Shown here: positions 8,735 to 17,773 of the stretch, in pieces
Layout of the letters: the number at the start of each line of letters is the position of its first letter
Numbering within the stretch: the first letter of the stretch is position 1
NCBI GenBank assembly: GCA_001970955.1
Contig: MPUH01001034.1
Span: 1-25,430 of the forward strand
Source of the DNA: Stentor coeruleus
Taxonomy: Eukaryota; Ciliophora; Heterotrichea; Heterotrichida; Stentoridae
Length of the DNA: 25,430 bases
Direction: 5' to 3'
Program-made: the position numbers and the translations under genes
The notes under the pieces: model-generated
The model's input: the letters and a program-made list of their open reading frames with translations, nothing else
Database searches by the model: none
Told to the model about the DNA's origin: nothing

Positions 8735-10477
8735 CTAATACAAACTTTTCCTTAGAGCCCTTTTCCCTAATACTGAATTAGTCCTAGCTTCCCTAATAGC
8801 AATTTCTTGAGTAATATCTCTACTTTTAGGTGTTTTATGATTCCTTCTTGTAGACATAACACTATCTTCATTAATACTATTTTCCACATATCCTGAAAGA
8901 TTATCTTTACCTTCTGTAGTCCTCCTATCAATATCCCCAAGTTTTTTCAGTATATCAATATTTTTTATACCTTCTGGAGTAAATTTACCTTGTATATCAG
9001 GAAATGGGCAAATGTTTTTTGAATATCGAACCCCTTCTATAAGTTTACCTAGAAAATTAAAAGCTCTTATACGAGAATTTTCTTCTGATCGCAAACGGGC
9101 TTCTAATGTAAAAAGTCTTGCTTCACTTGGTGACATATCTGATATTTTCTTAACATTAACAGGAAACCATTTAAGTTTGTCGTTTATTTCTGTAAACGAT
9201 TCATTGTTTTCTTTTTTAATCTGTTTGAAACTCTCATTTACATCATTTATAGTTTTCTCTACTTGTTTTGTCAGTTTTTCCTCTAAATCTTTTGCTGATT
9301 TCAGCAAAGTTTCTTTAAGTTCAGCCAAATCAGTCTTAAAATCTTTTATCGCAGTCTCAGAACCCCCAGAATGGTCAAATAAAGGAATATGGATTTCAGG
9401 TTTTTTACTTATAAACTGTTCATCAACATCATTTTCATCATCTTTTATTTGATAATTTATATCTTCTTCAATAGTCCTTTTCCCTTTTATCATATTCTTA
9501 GCTTTAGTTTTATTCTTTTTAGCTTTGTTTATATATTCATTTAACTGTTTTGAATACTCTTCTTGTCCTTTAGCAATAGTCACAATAGCACTTTCCATTT
9601 GTATTATAATATCTTTAGCATTTTGTAATTTTTTTTCCATATCCTGAACTTTTTCCTTAGTTTCTTGACTTCTTATATCAACAGCGCTTATTGATTTTAA
9701 TATAGGATTAATCTTTAAATCAAGTCGTTCTAAACCTTGATTCTGTCTTTTTTCCATACTTTCCATATAACTTTTAATACCTTCAACTTTTTTCAACCCT
9801 TCAGTCAAATTGTCCTGAGCCTCATTTTGTTTTATCCCTACTGCTGATATTTTTCTTTGTAATCTTTCAGATTCAGTTATAATATTGTCTATACTATCTA
9901 ATATTTTTTTCTGTTTCCCAGCAACTCTATCTTCTGTTTCACATATTAGATTTTTCATTGTCCTTTATAGTAATTACATTGATAATTCTCTTATATCATA
10001 GTTTAATCCTCGTATTTCTGGAATAATCATTGTTTCTTTTATTTCAGATTTCAGTTTTATTTTTAAATCCCCACATGCATCAGCAATTTTGTTGTCTATA
10101 TCAGCTGATGTTGGAGCTGAATTTATAAATTTACGTATATGGAATATTTGCTCTTCTAAATATGAAATTTTACTATCATTGTTTTTTTGCTTGTAGTCTA
10201 AATCTACAAGAAGGGCACTTTTGAATTTAGACATTTCTGAGAAGAAACCATTGTTGACATCTTCTATTTTACTTAGGGTTTCGGTTTGGGTTTTTGTTAT
10301 GATAGATTTTATTATTTGGATATCTTTGAATAACTTTTTGAATTCTTCATTGTTATTGCGCTCGCTTCCTAGGATGGTGTCGTTTATGTCTTGGATTTTG
10401 TTCGTGTGCTCGATTGCAAGATCTTTGAAGACTCTTAGGGATTCTGTTATAGGTCGGGGTATGTTGGGCAAGACCAT
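8735..10477 (-). CDS. Long coiled-coil protein, two exons joined by a 15-nt intron (575 aa)
   Basis: Two adjacent minus-strand frames (10477-9974 and 9958-8735) are both Lys/Glu/Ile-rich coiled coils of similar style (KIQDINDTILGSE, KKILDSIDNIITESE). The 15 nt at 9963-9977 are GTAATTACTATAAAG. Removing them joins …RELS, a Met codon split by the intron, then T, then MKNLICETED… in frame, giving exons of 500 and 1228 nt and 575 residues. Heptad-like stretches cover most of the length except a basic patch near the middle (KKNKTKAKNMIKGKR) and the polar C-terminus. No enzyme motif is seen, and a structural or cytoskeletal role is inferred only from the coiled coil. If the intron is not real, there are two genes of 407 and 167 residues separated by 15 bp. 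Confidence 0.72.
9963..9977 (-). other. Candidate 15-nt intron, phase 2
   Basis: On the minus strand this reads GTAATTACTATAAAG. It starts GTAAT like other introns here, has the same length, and its removal fuses two coiled-coil frames. It ends AAAG where the other five end TTTAG or TATAG, so it is less certain. Confidence 0.65.
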
Positions 10478-11190
10478 GATAAGGATCTGTGTTTAAGCTT
10501 TCAGACATTTGTTAAGGTTAAATATATATTTATGGATTTCATATATGAAAATAATTGACTTAAAATTTCATTGGTCTTTATCTTAAAAATATAAACTTAG
10601 ATTGCATATGAATTAAAAAAATAAAAATTGCAAGGTTGTTGAAAGTATTTTTATATAATAGTATTCACTGAAAAAAAATTTATACTGAGTACTATGGATT
10701 TATACTGTAAACACAAATAATTTAACAATTGATCTTGAAGTTTATGATATTTTTATGAGATTTTCAAGCAAAATAAATACAAGAAAGTGTTAAAAGAGTG
10801 AAAAGTGGAAATTTTATTTTATTAAATATGAACCTAAGAATCCTTTATTTAAATTTGTATAAAAATACATATACATAACAAACAGAATTACTTTAAAATA
10901 AATTCTTATGAATAAATGATTTCCTTACTTTGAACATACTTTAAATACCATATTTCTTAGATCAAAGCTATTAAAAAGTATCAATAAAAATTATCACAAA
11001 AATATCATAATCGCACTTAAATAAATTCATATACAAAATACTATTTTTTATCCAAAATATCTTCAAAATTCAAAGCTAAATTCTATATCATCTAATCATC
11101 TACATCATATAATTTTTATCTAAAAAAAAAACCAATATCCCTACATAATAAAAACTTCTAAAAACCAAGTCATATTCTTATTATGTATAA
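10478..11190. other. Divergent intergenic region, no gene seen
   Basis: This sits between the coiled-coil gene (-) and the IQ-MORN gene (+). It is AT-rich with no low-stop frame. The last 150 bp before 11191 are C-containing and almost free of G on the plus strand, as before several other genes here. Confidence 0.6.
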
Positions 11191-12189
11191 ATGGGATCTA
11201 ATTGTTCAAGCTGTACATGCAACCAAAAAGATTCAGAACTCAACATAGAAATTGAGTTTTCAACAAATGACAAAATAAAAAAATTAAACCAATCTGATAA
11301 ACAGGACCTTTCTCAAAATAAAAATTCTTTAGCTGCAATAAAAATCCAGTCCTTATGGCGAGGCTTTAAATCTCGAAAGTATTATAAAACTCATCACAAA
11401 AGTTATAATTTATCTAATATAATAACAACAGTATCTCAAGAATCTCCAAAAAGGTCTAAGAATATAGAAATCTCTCGAGAAAATCGTCCAGCTTTTAAAT
11501 TAGCTAATGGGGCAATTTATACAGGTGAATGGAAAATAATGCAAAGAGATGGATATGGAAGGCAAATATGGCCTGATGGTGCTTTATATGAAGGGTTTTG
11601 GTTAAACAACAAAGCTGATGGAAGGGGTAAATTTATCCATATAGATGGAGATGTATATGAAGGGAATTGGAAAGAGGATAAAGCTAATGGTTTAGGTGTC
11701 TATGTCCAATGTAATAGTTCATCATATGAAGGTGATTGGGTTAATGATTTACAAGAAGGTTTTGGTATAGAAAAAGGTGCTGATATGAGTATTTATACAG
11801 GTTTTTACAAATCCGGTAAAAAACATGGTTTCGGTAAATACATATGGGCAGATCAATCAATCTATATCGGCTACTGGGATACAAACCGTATAAACGGCAA
11901 AGGAACATACAAATGGCCAGACGGGAGAATATTTTCCGGAGACTGGAAAGATGGGAAAATGCATGGCAAAGGAGTCTACCTCTGGAAAGATGGAAGAAAA
12001 TACGAAGGTGAGTATTTTGACGATAAAAAACATGGTATCGGAATTTATACCTGGGCTGATGGGAAAGTTTATACAGGATATTGGAAATATGGTAAACAAC
12101 ATGGAATTGGGACAATAATATATAATGATAAAACTTCTAGAGAAGGGGAATGGGTTGATGGTAAAAGAATTCATTGGCTAGAAGAATAA
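11191..12189 (+). CDS. Acylated IQ-motif MORN-repeat protein (332 aa)
   Basis: The N-terminus MGSNCSSCTC fits N-myristoylation at Gly2 with palmitoylation on nearby Cys, suggesting membrane attachment. Residues about 47-66 form an IQ motif (AAIKIQSLWRGFKSRKYY), a calmodulin or centrin binding site. From Tyr110 onward there are nine full MORN units and a partial tenth (YTGEW, YEGFW, YEGNW, YEGDW, YTGFY, YIGYW, FSGDW, YEGEY, YTGYW, REGEW), each about 23 residues with a central G.G. This layout suggests a membrane-cortex or ciliary scaffold regulated by calcium. The start is preceded by TTATGTATAA. The gene ends 4 bp from a convergent gene remnant. All its Trp codons are TGG, which supports the standard code. 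Confidence 0.92.
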   Translation: MGSNCSSCTCNQKDSELNIEIEFSTNDKIKKLNQSDKQDLSQNKNSLAAIKIQSLWRGFKSRKYYKTHHKSYNLSNIITTVSQESPKRSKNIEISRENRPAFKLANGAIYTGEWKIMQRDGYGRQIWPDGALYEGFWLNNKADGRGKFIHIDGDVYEGNWKEDKANGLGVYVQCNSSSYEGDWVNDLQEGFGIEKGADMSIYTGFYKSGKKHGFGKYIWADQSIYIGYWDTNRINGKGTYKWPDGRIFSGDWKDGKMHGKGVYLWKDGRKYEGEYFDDKKHGIGIYTWADGKVYTGYWKYGKQHGIGTIIYNDKTSREGEWVDGKRIHWLEE

Positions 12190-12193
12190 TAAA

Positions 12194-12440
12194 TTAGAAT
12201 CTTAATTCATTTTTAAGTGGCATCATCATTGGCTTGATTCTTTGAGATGCTATAAGTAAACCTAATCTTCCTTTTAAACCTCTATTACGAGTTATAGCTA
12301 CACCTTTACCTGTTGCTGTTTATTTAATTTTTTTGAAAATTGGGGCATTTTTAAACATATCTGGGACGATGACAAAATCTGATTTGACCAATTGGTATAG
12401 AAATATGATTAAAATTATGCATAACTCTGATATAATACAC
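12194..12440 (-). pseudogene. Gene remnant convergent with the IQ-MORN gene, family unknown
   Basis: A minus-strand frame of about 80 codons has one internal stop (TAA after FKKIK) and a terminal TAA at 12194. It contains DFVIVPDMFKNAPIFKKIK and KGVAITRNRGLKGRLGLLIA, with codons (GGT, AAA, AGA, TTA) like those of neighbouring genes. No start or intron is evident. The opposite strand is also rather open, so the strand choice rests on codon style. It could be the 3' exon of a gene or a truncated duplicate. Confidence 0.45.
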
Positions 12441-12765
12441 AAATATAGTATCATATAAAATTAGATATAAAAAATGATAATATAAATAATGATTATACCT
12501 AGATTTAGAGCTAGCGTTATATTTGCATCTATGAACAACCATATGGGATTCAAACAAAATCGTTGGGATGATCTCGAGTCCTTATGTTATTTGTTATTAT
12601 ATTTATTAAAAAAAGAATTGCCTTGGAAATCAGATCCAGGATAACAAATTTTAAGAAGTGGAAAATAATTTTGAATCAAAAAGTTAATATTGATAGAGAT
12701 AGTCTTTTAGAGATATTCCTTCAGAGTTTGAAACATTATTTAAATGCGCATTTCAAAACTATTAG
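12415..12765 (+). pseudogene. Casein kinase 1-like kinase remnant (frameshifted)
   Basis: The frame at 12498-12641 reads …PRFRASVIFASMNNHMG, then RWDDLESLCYLLLYLL, then KELPWKS. This matches the CK1 family region after the DFG loop (GTxRYASxNxHxGxEQSRRDDLESLxYxLxYxxxGxLPW). After a stop at 12642, a -1 frame gives ITNFKKWKIILNQKV, like the CK1 (K)xxKYxxIxxxK segment; a further frame gives RDIPSEFETLF, like the CK1 G(I/L)PxEF motif. Upstream, MIKIMHNSDIIHKYSII resembles a degraded helix plus HRDIKP. The ATP-binding lobe, DFG and most of the catalytic loop are missing, so this is a dead copy. CK1 genes are highly duplicated in ciliates. Confidence 0.7.
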
Positions 12766-12814
12766 TAAAAGCATTATATTCTTGTGAAAAATTCTCAAAC
12801 CACTTTTCAAAAAC

Positions 12815-13095
12815 TTATCATTAATAACCAAAACTGAAGTTATAGATATAGCTATAGGTATATCAGCAAGTGATATCCATAATTTTCTCTCTAAATCAAA
12901 AGCATTACAATCAATTGTGCTTTAAATTCTCGTGTGACCACCAAAAATATAAACTTTTCCTTTATAATATGTAACACATGCAGTATGGCTTGGTTTTAAT
13001 CTTGGAAGGTTTTCATAAGTATTAGTATTCAAGTTTATTATAAAAGTTGGATTTAAATGATCATCATGTAAACCTCCTTCCAGATATTTTCTATA
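12815..13095 (-). pseudogene. Kelch-repeat protein remnant
   Basis: About 93 minus-strand codons with a single in-frame TAA read in order: NLNTNTYENLPRLKPSHTAC, KGKVYIFGGHTRI, the stop, then STIDCNAFDLERKLW, and ISLADIPIAISITSVLVIND. The YIFGG box, followed by a variable turn, NAFDL and a Trp in a strand, then a conserved hydrophobic strand, is the Kelch repeat pattern. No start or full beta-propeller is present. It is probably a fragment of a Kelch gene, possibly once longer on both sides. Confidence 0.62.
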
Positions 13096-13547
13096 TATAT
13101 GATATATTTTCTACTATAAATTATTATAACAAATAAAAGTTCTTAAATATAATACTATAGATACTATTTGATAAAATTGTAAAAGCTATATAAAGCATTA
13201 TATTAAGTTTCGTAATAGAAGTTATAAAAAAACTCAGGAAATAACAAAATATTTTTAACCTAATACTAAGATTGTTATAACTAAAGGAAGAAGGTATGCA
13301 GATATAAATTACCCATTTTAAACTTTTCATATAACCTTTAAAAAAACCTCAACACTATTTCAAATCATAATCTAATCCCAAACCCTAAAACCCTACAAAA
13401 TCAACCCCAAAACGTATTTCCAACCGACGATTTCTTCTCCCAAAATGCCGATAATTCTTTCCTTTTCCATCTTTCAACAAATCTAAAACCTAATCATCTA
13501 AATTTCCCCTAACAAAATCTTATCAATATCCCACTATAAAAATATAA
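13096..13547. other. Intergenic and probable promoter region of the ankyrin-SAM gene
   Basis: No gene is supported here. From about 13335 to 13547 the plus strand is C-rich and nearly G-free (several CCC and ACCCTAA-like strings), ending in CACTATAAAAATATAA directly before the start codon. The AT-rich part before that shows nothing recognisable. Confidence 0.5.
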
Positions 13548-14951
13548 ATGGCATCTGTTCAATCAGTGATAAAAGCATGTCGAATCGGAGATCTCGAAAG
13601 CCTCAAAACAATCTTAACGAAAAACCCTGAGCTTATAGACCAAACTGATAACAAACTAGGTTGGAATGGTATTTTCTGTTCAGTAATGTGCGGACATATT
13701 GATATAACAAAATACCTAATCCAATCTCACGCCAATGTAAATATAAAAAATTGTATGGGTGAAACTCCTTTACATCAAGCTGTAGAAAGTACAAATATAA
13801 AACTTGTAAAGCTTCTTCTTAAAAACAAAGCTAACCCTAACGCACAACAAAATGATGGAGAAACACCTTTACATATAGCTGTATGTAAAGATAATTATAA
13901 GCTAGTTTGTATACTATTAGAGTTTGGGGCTGAGCTTAATGTGCAGAATTTTATGTATGGAAGAACTTGTGTGCATAATGTTATGGAAACTGGGAATACT
14001 AAAATATTTCTAGAAATGCTTAAGTATAACCCGGATATGCATATAAAAGATAAAGCTGGGTTGACTCCAGAAGATCTTGGTAGAAACGCTAAATGTAATA
14101 TTATTAGAACAGTTTTAAGGATTACTCCAAGTCAAAATGATGCCCCATGTTTATCTCAACAATTATCCCCAACATATACAAGATGTAATTCAGATGCATC
14201 ATCATATACAGAGACGAAGTTTTTCGACTCGAAAATCGGGCATATCGAGATGATGCACAAGCGTATCAGAGATACAGTTAAATCCTCTTTAGATCTAACA
14301 AGAAAACTTGACCATAGTGGGAATTCAACTCAAGATGCAGAAACCGAGAGAACAGCAACAGAAAACAAGCCAAGTCTTATTGAAGCGAAACCTGATTTGT
14401 ATAGATGGCTTAAAACTATGAGACTAGTTTCAGAATATGAACTTTTATTAAAAGCTGGATATGATGATGTAGCCCAGCTTGTAAAGCAAATGAGAACAGC
14501 GATGCCTTTAACTGAAAGTTCATTAATAAAAATCGGTATGAATAAACCGGGTCATAGAAAACGTCTTTTATTAGCTTTGAGTAATTTAGCCTCATCTAAT
14601 AAAGACCCTAGTGTTTTTAGTAAAATGCATTGTTGTTTGAATTTCCCAAGTGGTTTATGGTTCAATAATATGGTAAGTATTGAAAAATGGCTACAAGATT
14701 TAAATCTTATGGAACTTGCTGAGTATTTTAAACATGGGGGGTTTGAAGAAGTTGAAGATTTTATGAGTTTAGTTAGTACACCTTATGCACTTGATGATTA
14801 TGGGCTTACAGAGATTGGCATTGATAAACCTGGATATAGACATAGGATTTTAGCGAAAATCCGCGAACAGTCAGGTGTTAAGAAAAATGATGAGACTGTG
14901 ATTGAAAAAACTTCTAATAATGTTGCTTGTGAACTTTGCAATATTATGTAA
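13548..14951 (+). CDS. Ankyrin-repeat, double-SAM protein with C-terminal CaaX box (467 aa)
   Basis: Residues 1 to about 185 contain about five ankyrin repeats (for example GETPLHQAVESTNIKLVKLL and GETPLHIAVCKDNYKLVCIL). Two SAM domains follow at about 284-350 (LYRWLKTMRL…IGMNKPGHRKRLL) and 375-440 (IEKWLQDLNL…IGIDKPGYRHRIL). A Ser/Thr-rich linker joins the ankyrin and SAM parts. The protein ends CELCNIM, where CNIM is a CaaX box expected to be farnesylated (X = Met), with an extra Cys that could be palmitoylated. It is likely a membrane-bound adaptor that assembles through its SAM domains; partners are unknown. It lies tail-to-tail with its paralog, and no introns are needed. Confidence 0.93.
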   Translation: MASVQSVIKACRIGDLESLKTILTKNPELIDQTDNKLGWNGIFCSVMCGHIDITKYLIQSHANVNIKNCMGETPLHQAVESTNIKLVKLLLKNKANPNAQQNDGETPLHIAVCKDNYKLVCILLEFGAELNVQNFMYGRTCVHNVMETGNTKIFLEMLKYNPDMHIKDKAGLTPEDLGRNAKCNIIRTVLRITPSQNDAPCLSQQLSPTYTRCNSDASSYTETKFFDSKIGHIEMMHKRIRDTVKSSLDLTRKLDHSGNSTQDAETERTATENKPSLIEAKPDLYRWLKTMRLVSEYELLLKAGYDDVAQLVKQMRTAMPLTESSLIKIGMNKPGHRKRLLLALSNLASSNKDPSVFSKMHCCLNFPSGLWFNNMVSIEKWLQDLNLMELAEYFKHGGFEEVEDFMSLVSTPYALDDYGLTEIGIDKPGYRHRILAKIREQSGVKKNDETVIEKTSNNVACELCNIM

Positions 14952-15288
14952 AGCAATTAAGTTTCATAGGATTTTTATAATAAATATAAGTTGTAGTTTC
15001 CTATAATCGGATATAGAAAACAAGGTTATGATATTTGAAGGGGTTTTTTAATGTGAAATAATGATATTTATTGTTAGATAGTAAAAGGATTAGTTTTTTT
15101 TGTGTATAAAATCACTGAAGTTTATGAAATACTTATAATTTTATATATTTTTTATCGAAAATTATATAAACTTAAGCAAAATTATCATCAACTTTCTAAA
15201 GCATTTTCTACACTTATTCTATTAAAAAAACCCCAATAATCCTCTTATTATTCCTATTTACTTTAAATATATCACAAACTAATTAAGC
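14952..15288. other. Convergent 3' intergenic region (337 bp)
   Basis: The spacer between the two tail-to-tail ankyrin-SAM genes is AT-rich, with no gene, no obvious hairpin and no remnant. Presumably it holds both 3' ends. Confidence 0.6.
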
Positions 15289-16698
15289 TTACATAATTTC
15301 ACAAAGCTCACAGGCAGTATTGTTAGAACTTCTATCAATAACAATCTCTTCAGTTTTCAACCCTCCACAACTTTCTCTAATTTTCGCAAGTATCCTTTCT
15401 CTATACCCAGGCTTATCAATTCCTATCTCTAAAAGAACCTTATCATCAATAGCATAACTCGTCCCAGCTAAAACAATCAAATCCTCAACCTCTTCAAACC
15501 CAGCATTTCTAATAATTTCAGCAAAATCTCTAAGACAAAGATCATCAAGCCATTGTTCCAAACTTGATGTATTGTTAAACCATATATTCCTAGGAAATGA
15601 AAGACAACATTGAATCTGTTTAAAAAGTCCTCCAGTATCATCTTGTGAAGCTAAAGATTCAAGAGAAACAAGCATTCGTCTTCTATGTCCAGGTTTTGTC
15701 ATACCAATCCTTCTAAGTGATTTCTCAGTCAATGGTATTGTTGTTCTCATTTGCTTTACAAGCTGGGTTAAATCATCATACCCAGCTTTAGCTAAAATTT
15801 CCGCTTCTGAATCTAATCTTAATGTTTTAAGCCATCGATTCAGGTCTGGTTTAAGTTTATCCCCTGGTTTTTCTTCTATAACCGTCCTTTCTGTGTCCAT
15901 TTCTTGAAGCGAATTCGAACTATGATCTAATCTTTTTATAGTCTCAACAGATGATCTAACTGTTTCTCTTATTTTCTTATGCATCATCTCACATTGTCGA
16001 AGTTTATTATCTAAACAACGATTTTCAGCCATAAGCGAAACATCAGAATTACAACGAGTATATGATGGAGACAATTGTTGACTTAAACATGCACTTTCAA
16101 TTGGTTCACCTGATATCGGAGTTACTATAATTGTTATATCATCCTTTGAATCTTTTATACTATTTCTCATATCTTTAGCAGTATTTCCTGATTTATCTTT
16201 AATCGACATGTTAGGTCCATATTTCAAAATTTCTTTATATATTTTATCATTTCCTTTCTCACTAGCATAATGTACTGGGGTTTTTCCGTATATATAATTC
16301 TGAATATTACATTCAGCATTGTTTTCAAGGAGAAGACAAACACATTTATAGTTGTTTTTGACAACGGCTATATGCAAAGGTGTTTCTCCATCATTTTGCT
16401 GAATGTTTGGATCTGCACCATGTTTAAGTAAAAGTTTGCATAGTTTTAAGTTTTTACATTCTACTGCTTGGTGTAATGGGGTTTCGCCCATTCGGGTTTT
16501 AATGTTGACATTAGCATTGTTTTTTATTAGGAATTTAGATATTTCATAATGCCCACATAGGACTGAACAATAAAGCCCTGTCCAGCCTAAGGAGTTTTCT
16601 GCAGCATCGATAAGTTCGGGAGAAACTTCTAAAATTTGAGTTAGGCTTTCGAGATCACCTACACGACAAGCTTTGAGAAGTCCTTGGATAGATTCCAT
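15289..16698 (-). CDS. Ankyrin-repeat, double-SAM protein with C-terminal CaaX box, paralog (469 aa)
   Basis: This aligns with the 13548-14951 product over its full length, with more than half of the residues identical by eye. It has ankyrin repeats (GETPLHQAVECKNLKLCKLL), SAM 1 (LNRWLKTLRL…IGMTKPGHRRRML), SAM 2 (LEQWLDDLCL…IGIDKPGYRERIL), a shared linker motif CLSQQLSPSYTRCNSD and the C-terminus CELCEIM. The Cys pair and CaaX box are kept while the tail around them varies, which supports prenylation. The opposite orientation makes a large inverted duplication. The start at 16698 follows ATATTTTATAA. It probably has the same membrane adaptor role as its paralog. Confidence 0.93.
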   Translation of the reverse strand: MESIQGLLKACRVGDLESLTQILEVSPELIDAAENSLGWTGLYCSVLCGHYEISKFLIKNNANVNIKTRMGETPLHQAVECKNLKLCKLLLKHGADPNIQQNDGETPLHIAVVKNNYKCVCLLLENNAECNIQNYIYGKTPVHYASEKGNDKIYKEILKYGPNMSIKDKSGNTAKDMRNSIKDSKDDITIIVTPISGEPIESACLSQQLSPSYTRCNSDVSLMAENRCLDNKLRQCEMMHKKIRETVRSSVETIKRLDHSSNSLQEMDTERTVIEEKPGDKLKPDLNRWLKTLRLDSEAEILAKAGYDDLTQLVKQMRTTIPLTEKSLRRIGMTKPGHRRRMLVSLESLASQDDTGGLFKQIQCCLSFPRNIWFNNTSSLEQWLDDLCLRDFAEIIRNAGFEEVEDLIVLAGTSYAIDDKVLLEIGIDKPGYRERILAKIRESCGGLKTEEIVIDRSSNNTACELCEIM

Positions 16699-17409
16699 TT
16701 ATAAAATATTATATGCTCAGATAATAATCAAAGGGTTAGGGTTATTTGTAGGTGTTAGAATTGGTAGATTTTTTATGGGCTTTTGCAATGGCTTAGGAGG
16801 GTTTGTCAGGATTTTTAAAGAATTTTGGCATAGGGTGATTATGTGAATTGATGGGTTAGTTATAAAATACTTGTTTAAATTTGGATAACTTTCTCTGGAA
16901 TATAATTTAGGTAGAGTAACGCAAAAATATGGTTATGTAATTGAATTTATCTTAATAGTGGAAGAATTTACAATAAATTTTTAATAATATTTTAGGTAAA
17001 AATATAAGTATTTTTAATCATATATTTTAATATTGTGTGAAATCATTTGGTTATTATGTTTTTCAGGTTATTATAACTTTTGTAAATAATAGTTTTTATA
17101 TAATTTTAAAGCAAGTTTAGATTCACATTTCATATATTTGTGGATAAGTTTTGGTAAATAATTGTTGAAATTATGCCAAATACTCAAAAAGGGTTTGAGC
17201 ACTTTTGTCACTTTTAGAACTATATGAAAATTTTAGGCAGAGGAATGTAATAAAAGTTCTATTTTTATATTAAAAAATTAATAGTATAATTATTTTTCAG
17301 GTTAATTTGATTTTATATAAGACATACAGCCAAATCCCTAATTTAAGTATTTACTTATTTTACAGCTTTCAATTGTTCTTTCATACATAGAATAACACTT
17401 ATATTTGTT
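16699..17409. other. Intergenic region upstream of the second ankyrin-SAM gene
   Basis: No gene is recognised. Near 16730 the sequence GGGTTAGGGTTA looks telomere-like but is only two units; on the gene's own strand it reads AACCCTAACCC, part of the C-rich, G-poor leader seen before several genes here. Confidence 0.55.
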
Positions 17410-17595
17410 TTACTTTAAATCATGTAAATCCTTAATCATCCCCTTAAGTTTTTTCAGCGTACTCTCAACTAAAAAACTACTTTTATTTGATTCTTTACTC
17501 AACTTTGTGGTCTTCAAAGTCGTAGAAAGCTGTCAAATTTTGATTTTTGGGCTTTTAGAAAATTTACTCTTATTAAGGAAGTCAAAAATTGTACT
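17410..17595 (-). pseudogene. Possible short gene remnant, Lys/Ser-rich, family unknown
   Basis: About 60 minus-strand codons have one internal TGA and a terminal TAA at 17410. The end reads SSFLVESTLKKLKGMIKDLH and a few more residues, protein-like with codons similar to neighbours. The opposite strand is also open (70 codons, hydrophobic) but looks like an antisense shadow. No start is evident. This is weak support only. Confidence 0.3.
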
Positions 17596-17773
17596 TCTTT
17601 ATATTAGTATTAGTTAAGAATTATCGCTTGACTATTGTCCAGCCCTTGTGTACTTCTTTATACAATAAAATAAATCAAATACACAAATTATCTATCTTAA
17701 TAACTCAATCATTTTAAAAAATCTTCATGGTATATGGCCAAGTTTAAATTAATGATTTAATGGTATATAAACT

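Noticed and set aside
9012..9452. 146-aa plus-strand open frame inside the coiled-coil gene
   Set aside because: Antisense shadow. Its Ser/Phe/Leu-rich sequence is the complement of Lys/Glu-rich coiled-coil codons, and it has no independent support.
13124..13330. 68-aa minus-strand frame upstream of the Kelch remnant
   Set aside because: Composition is only Ile/Phe/Ser/Leu with no Kelch features. It is expected by chance in AT-rich DNA.
16728..16745. GGGTTAGGGTTA as a possible internal telomere repeat
   Set aside because: Only two imperfect units, inside a generally C-rich/G-rich leader; too short to call.
17405..17617. 70-aa hydrophobic plus-strand frame
   Set aside because: The opposite strand gives a more protein-like, codon-typical frame ending in a stop. 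The hydrophobicity is what antisense of Lys/Ser-rich sequence yields.
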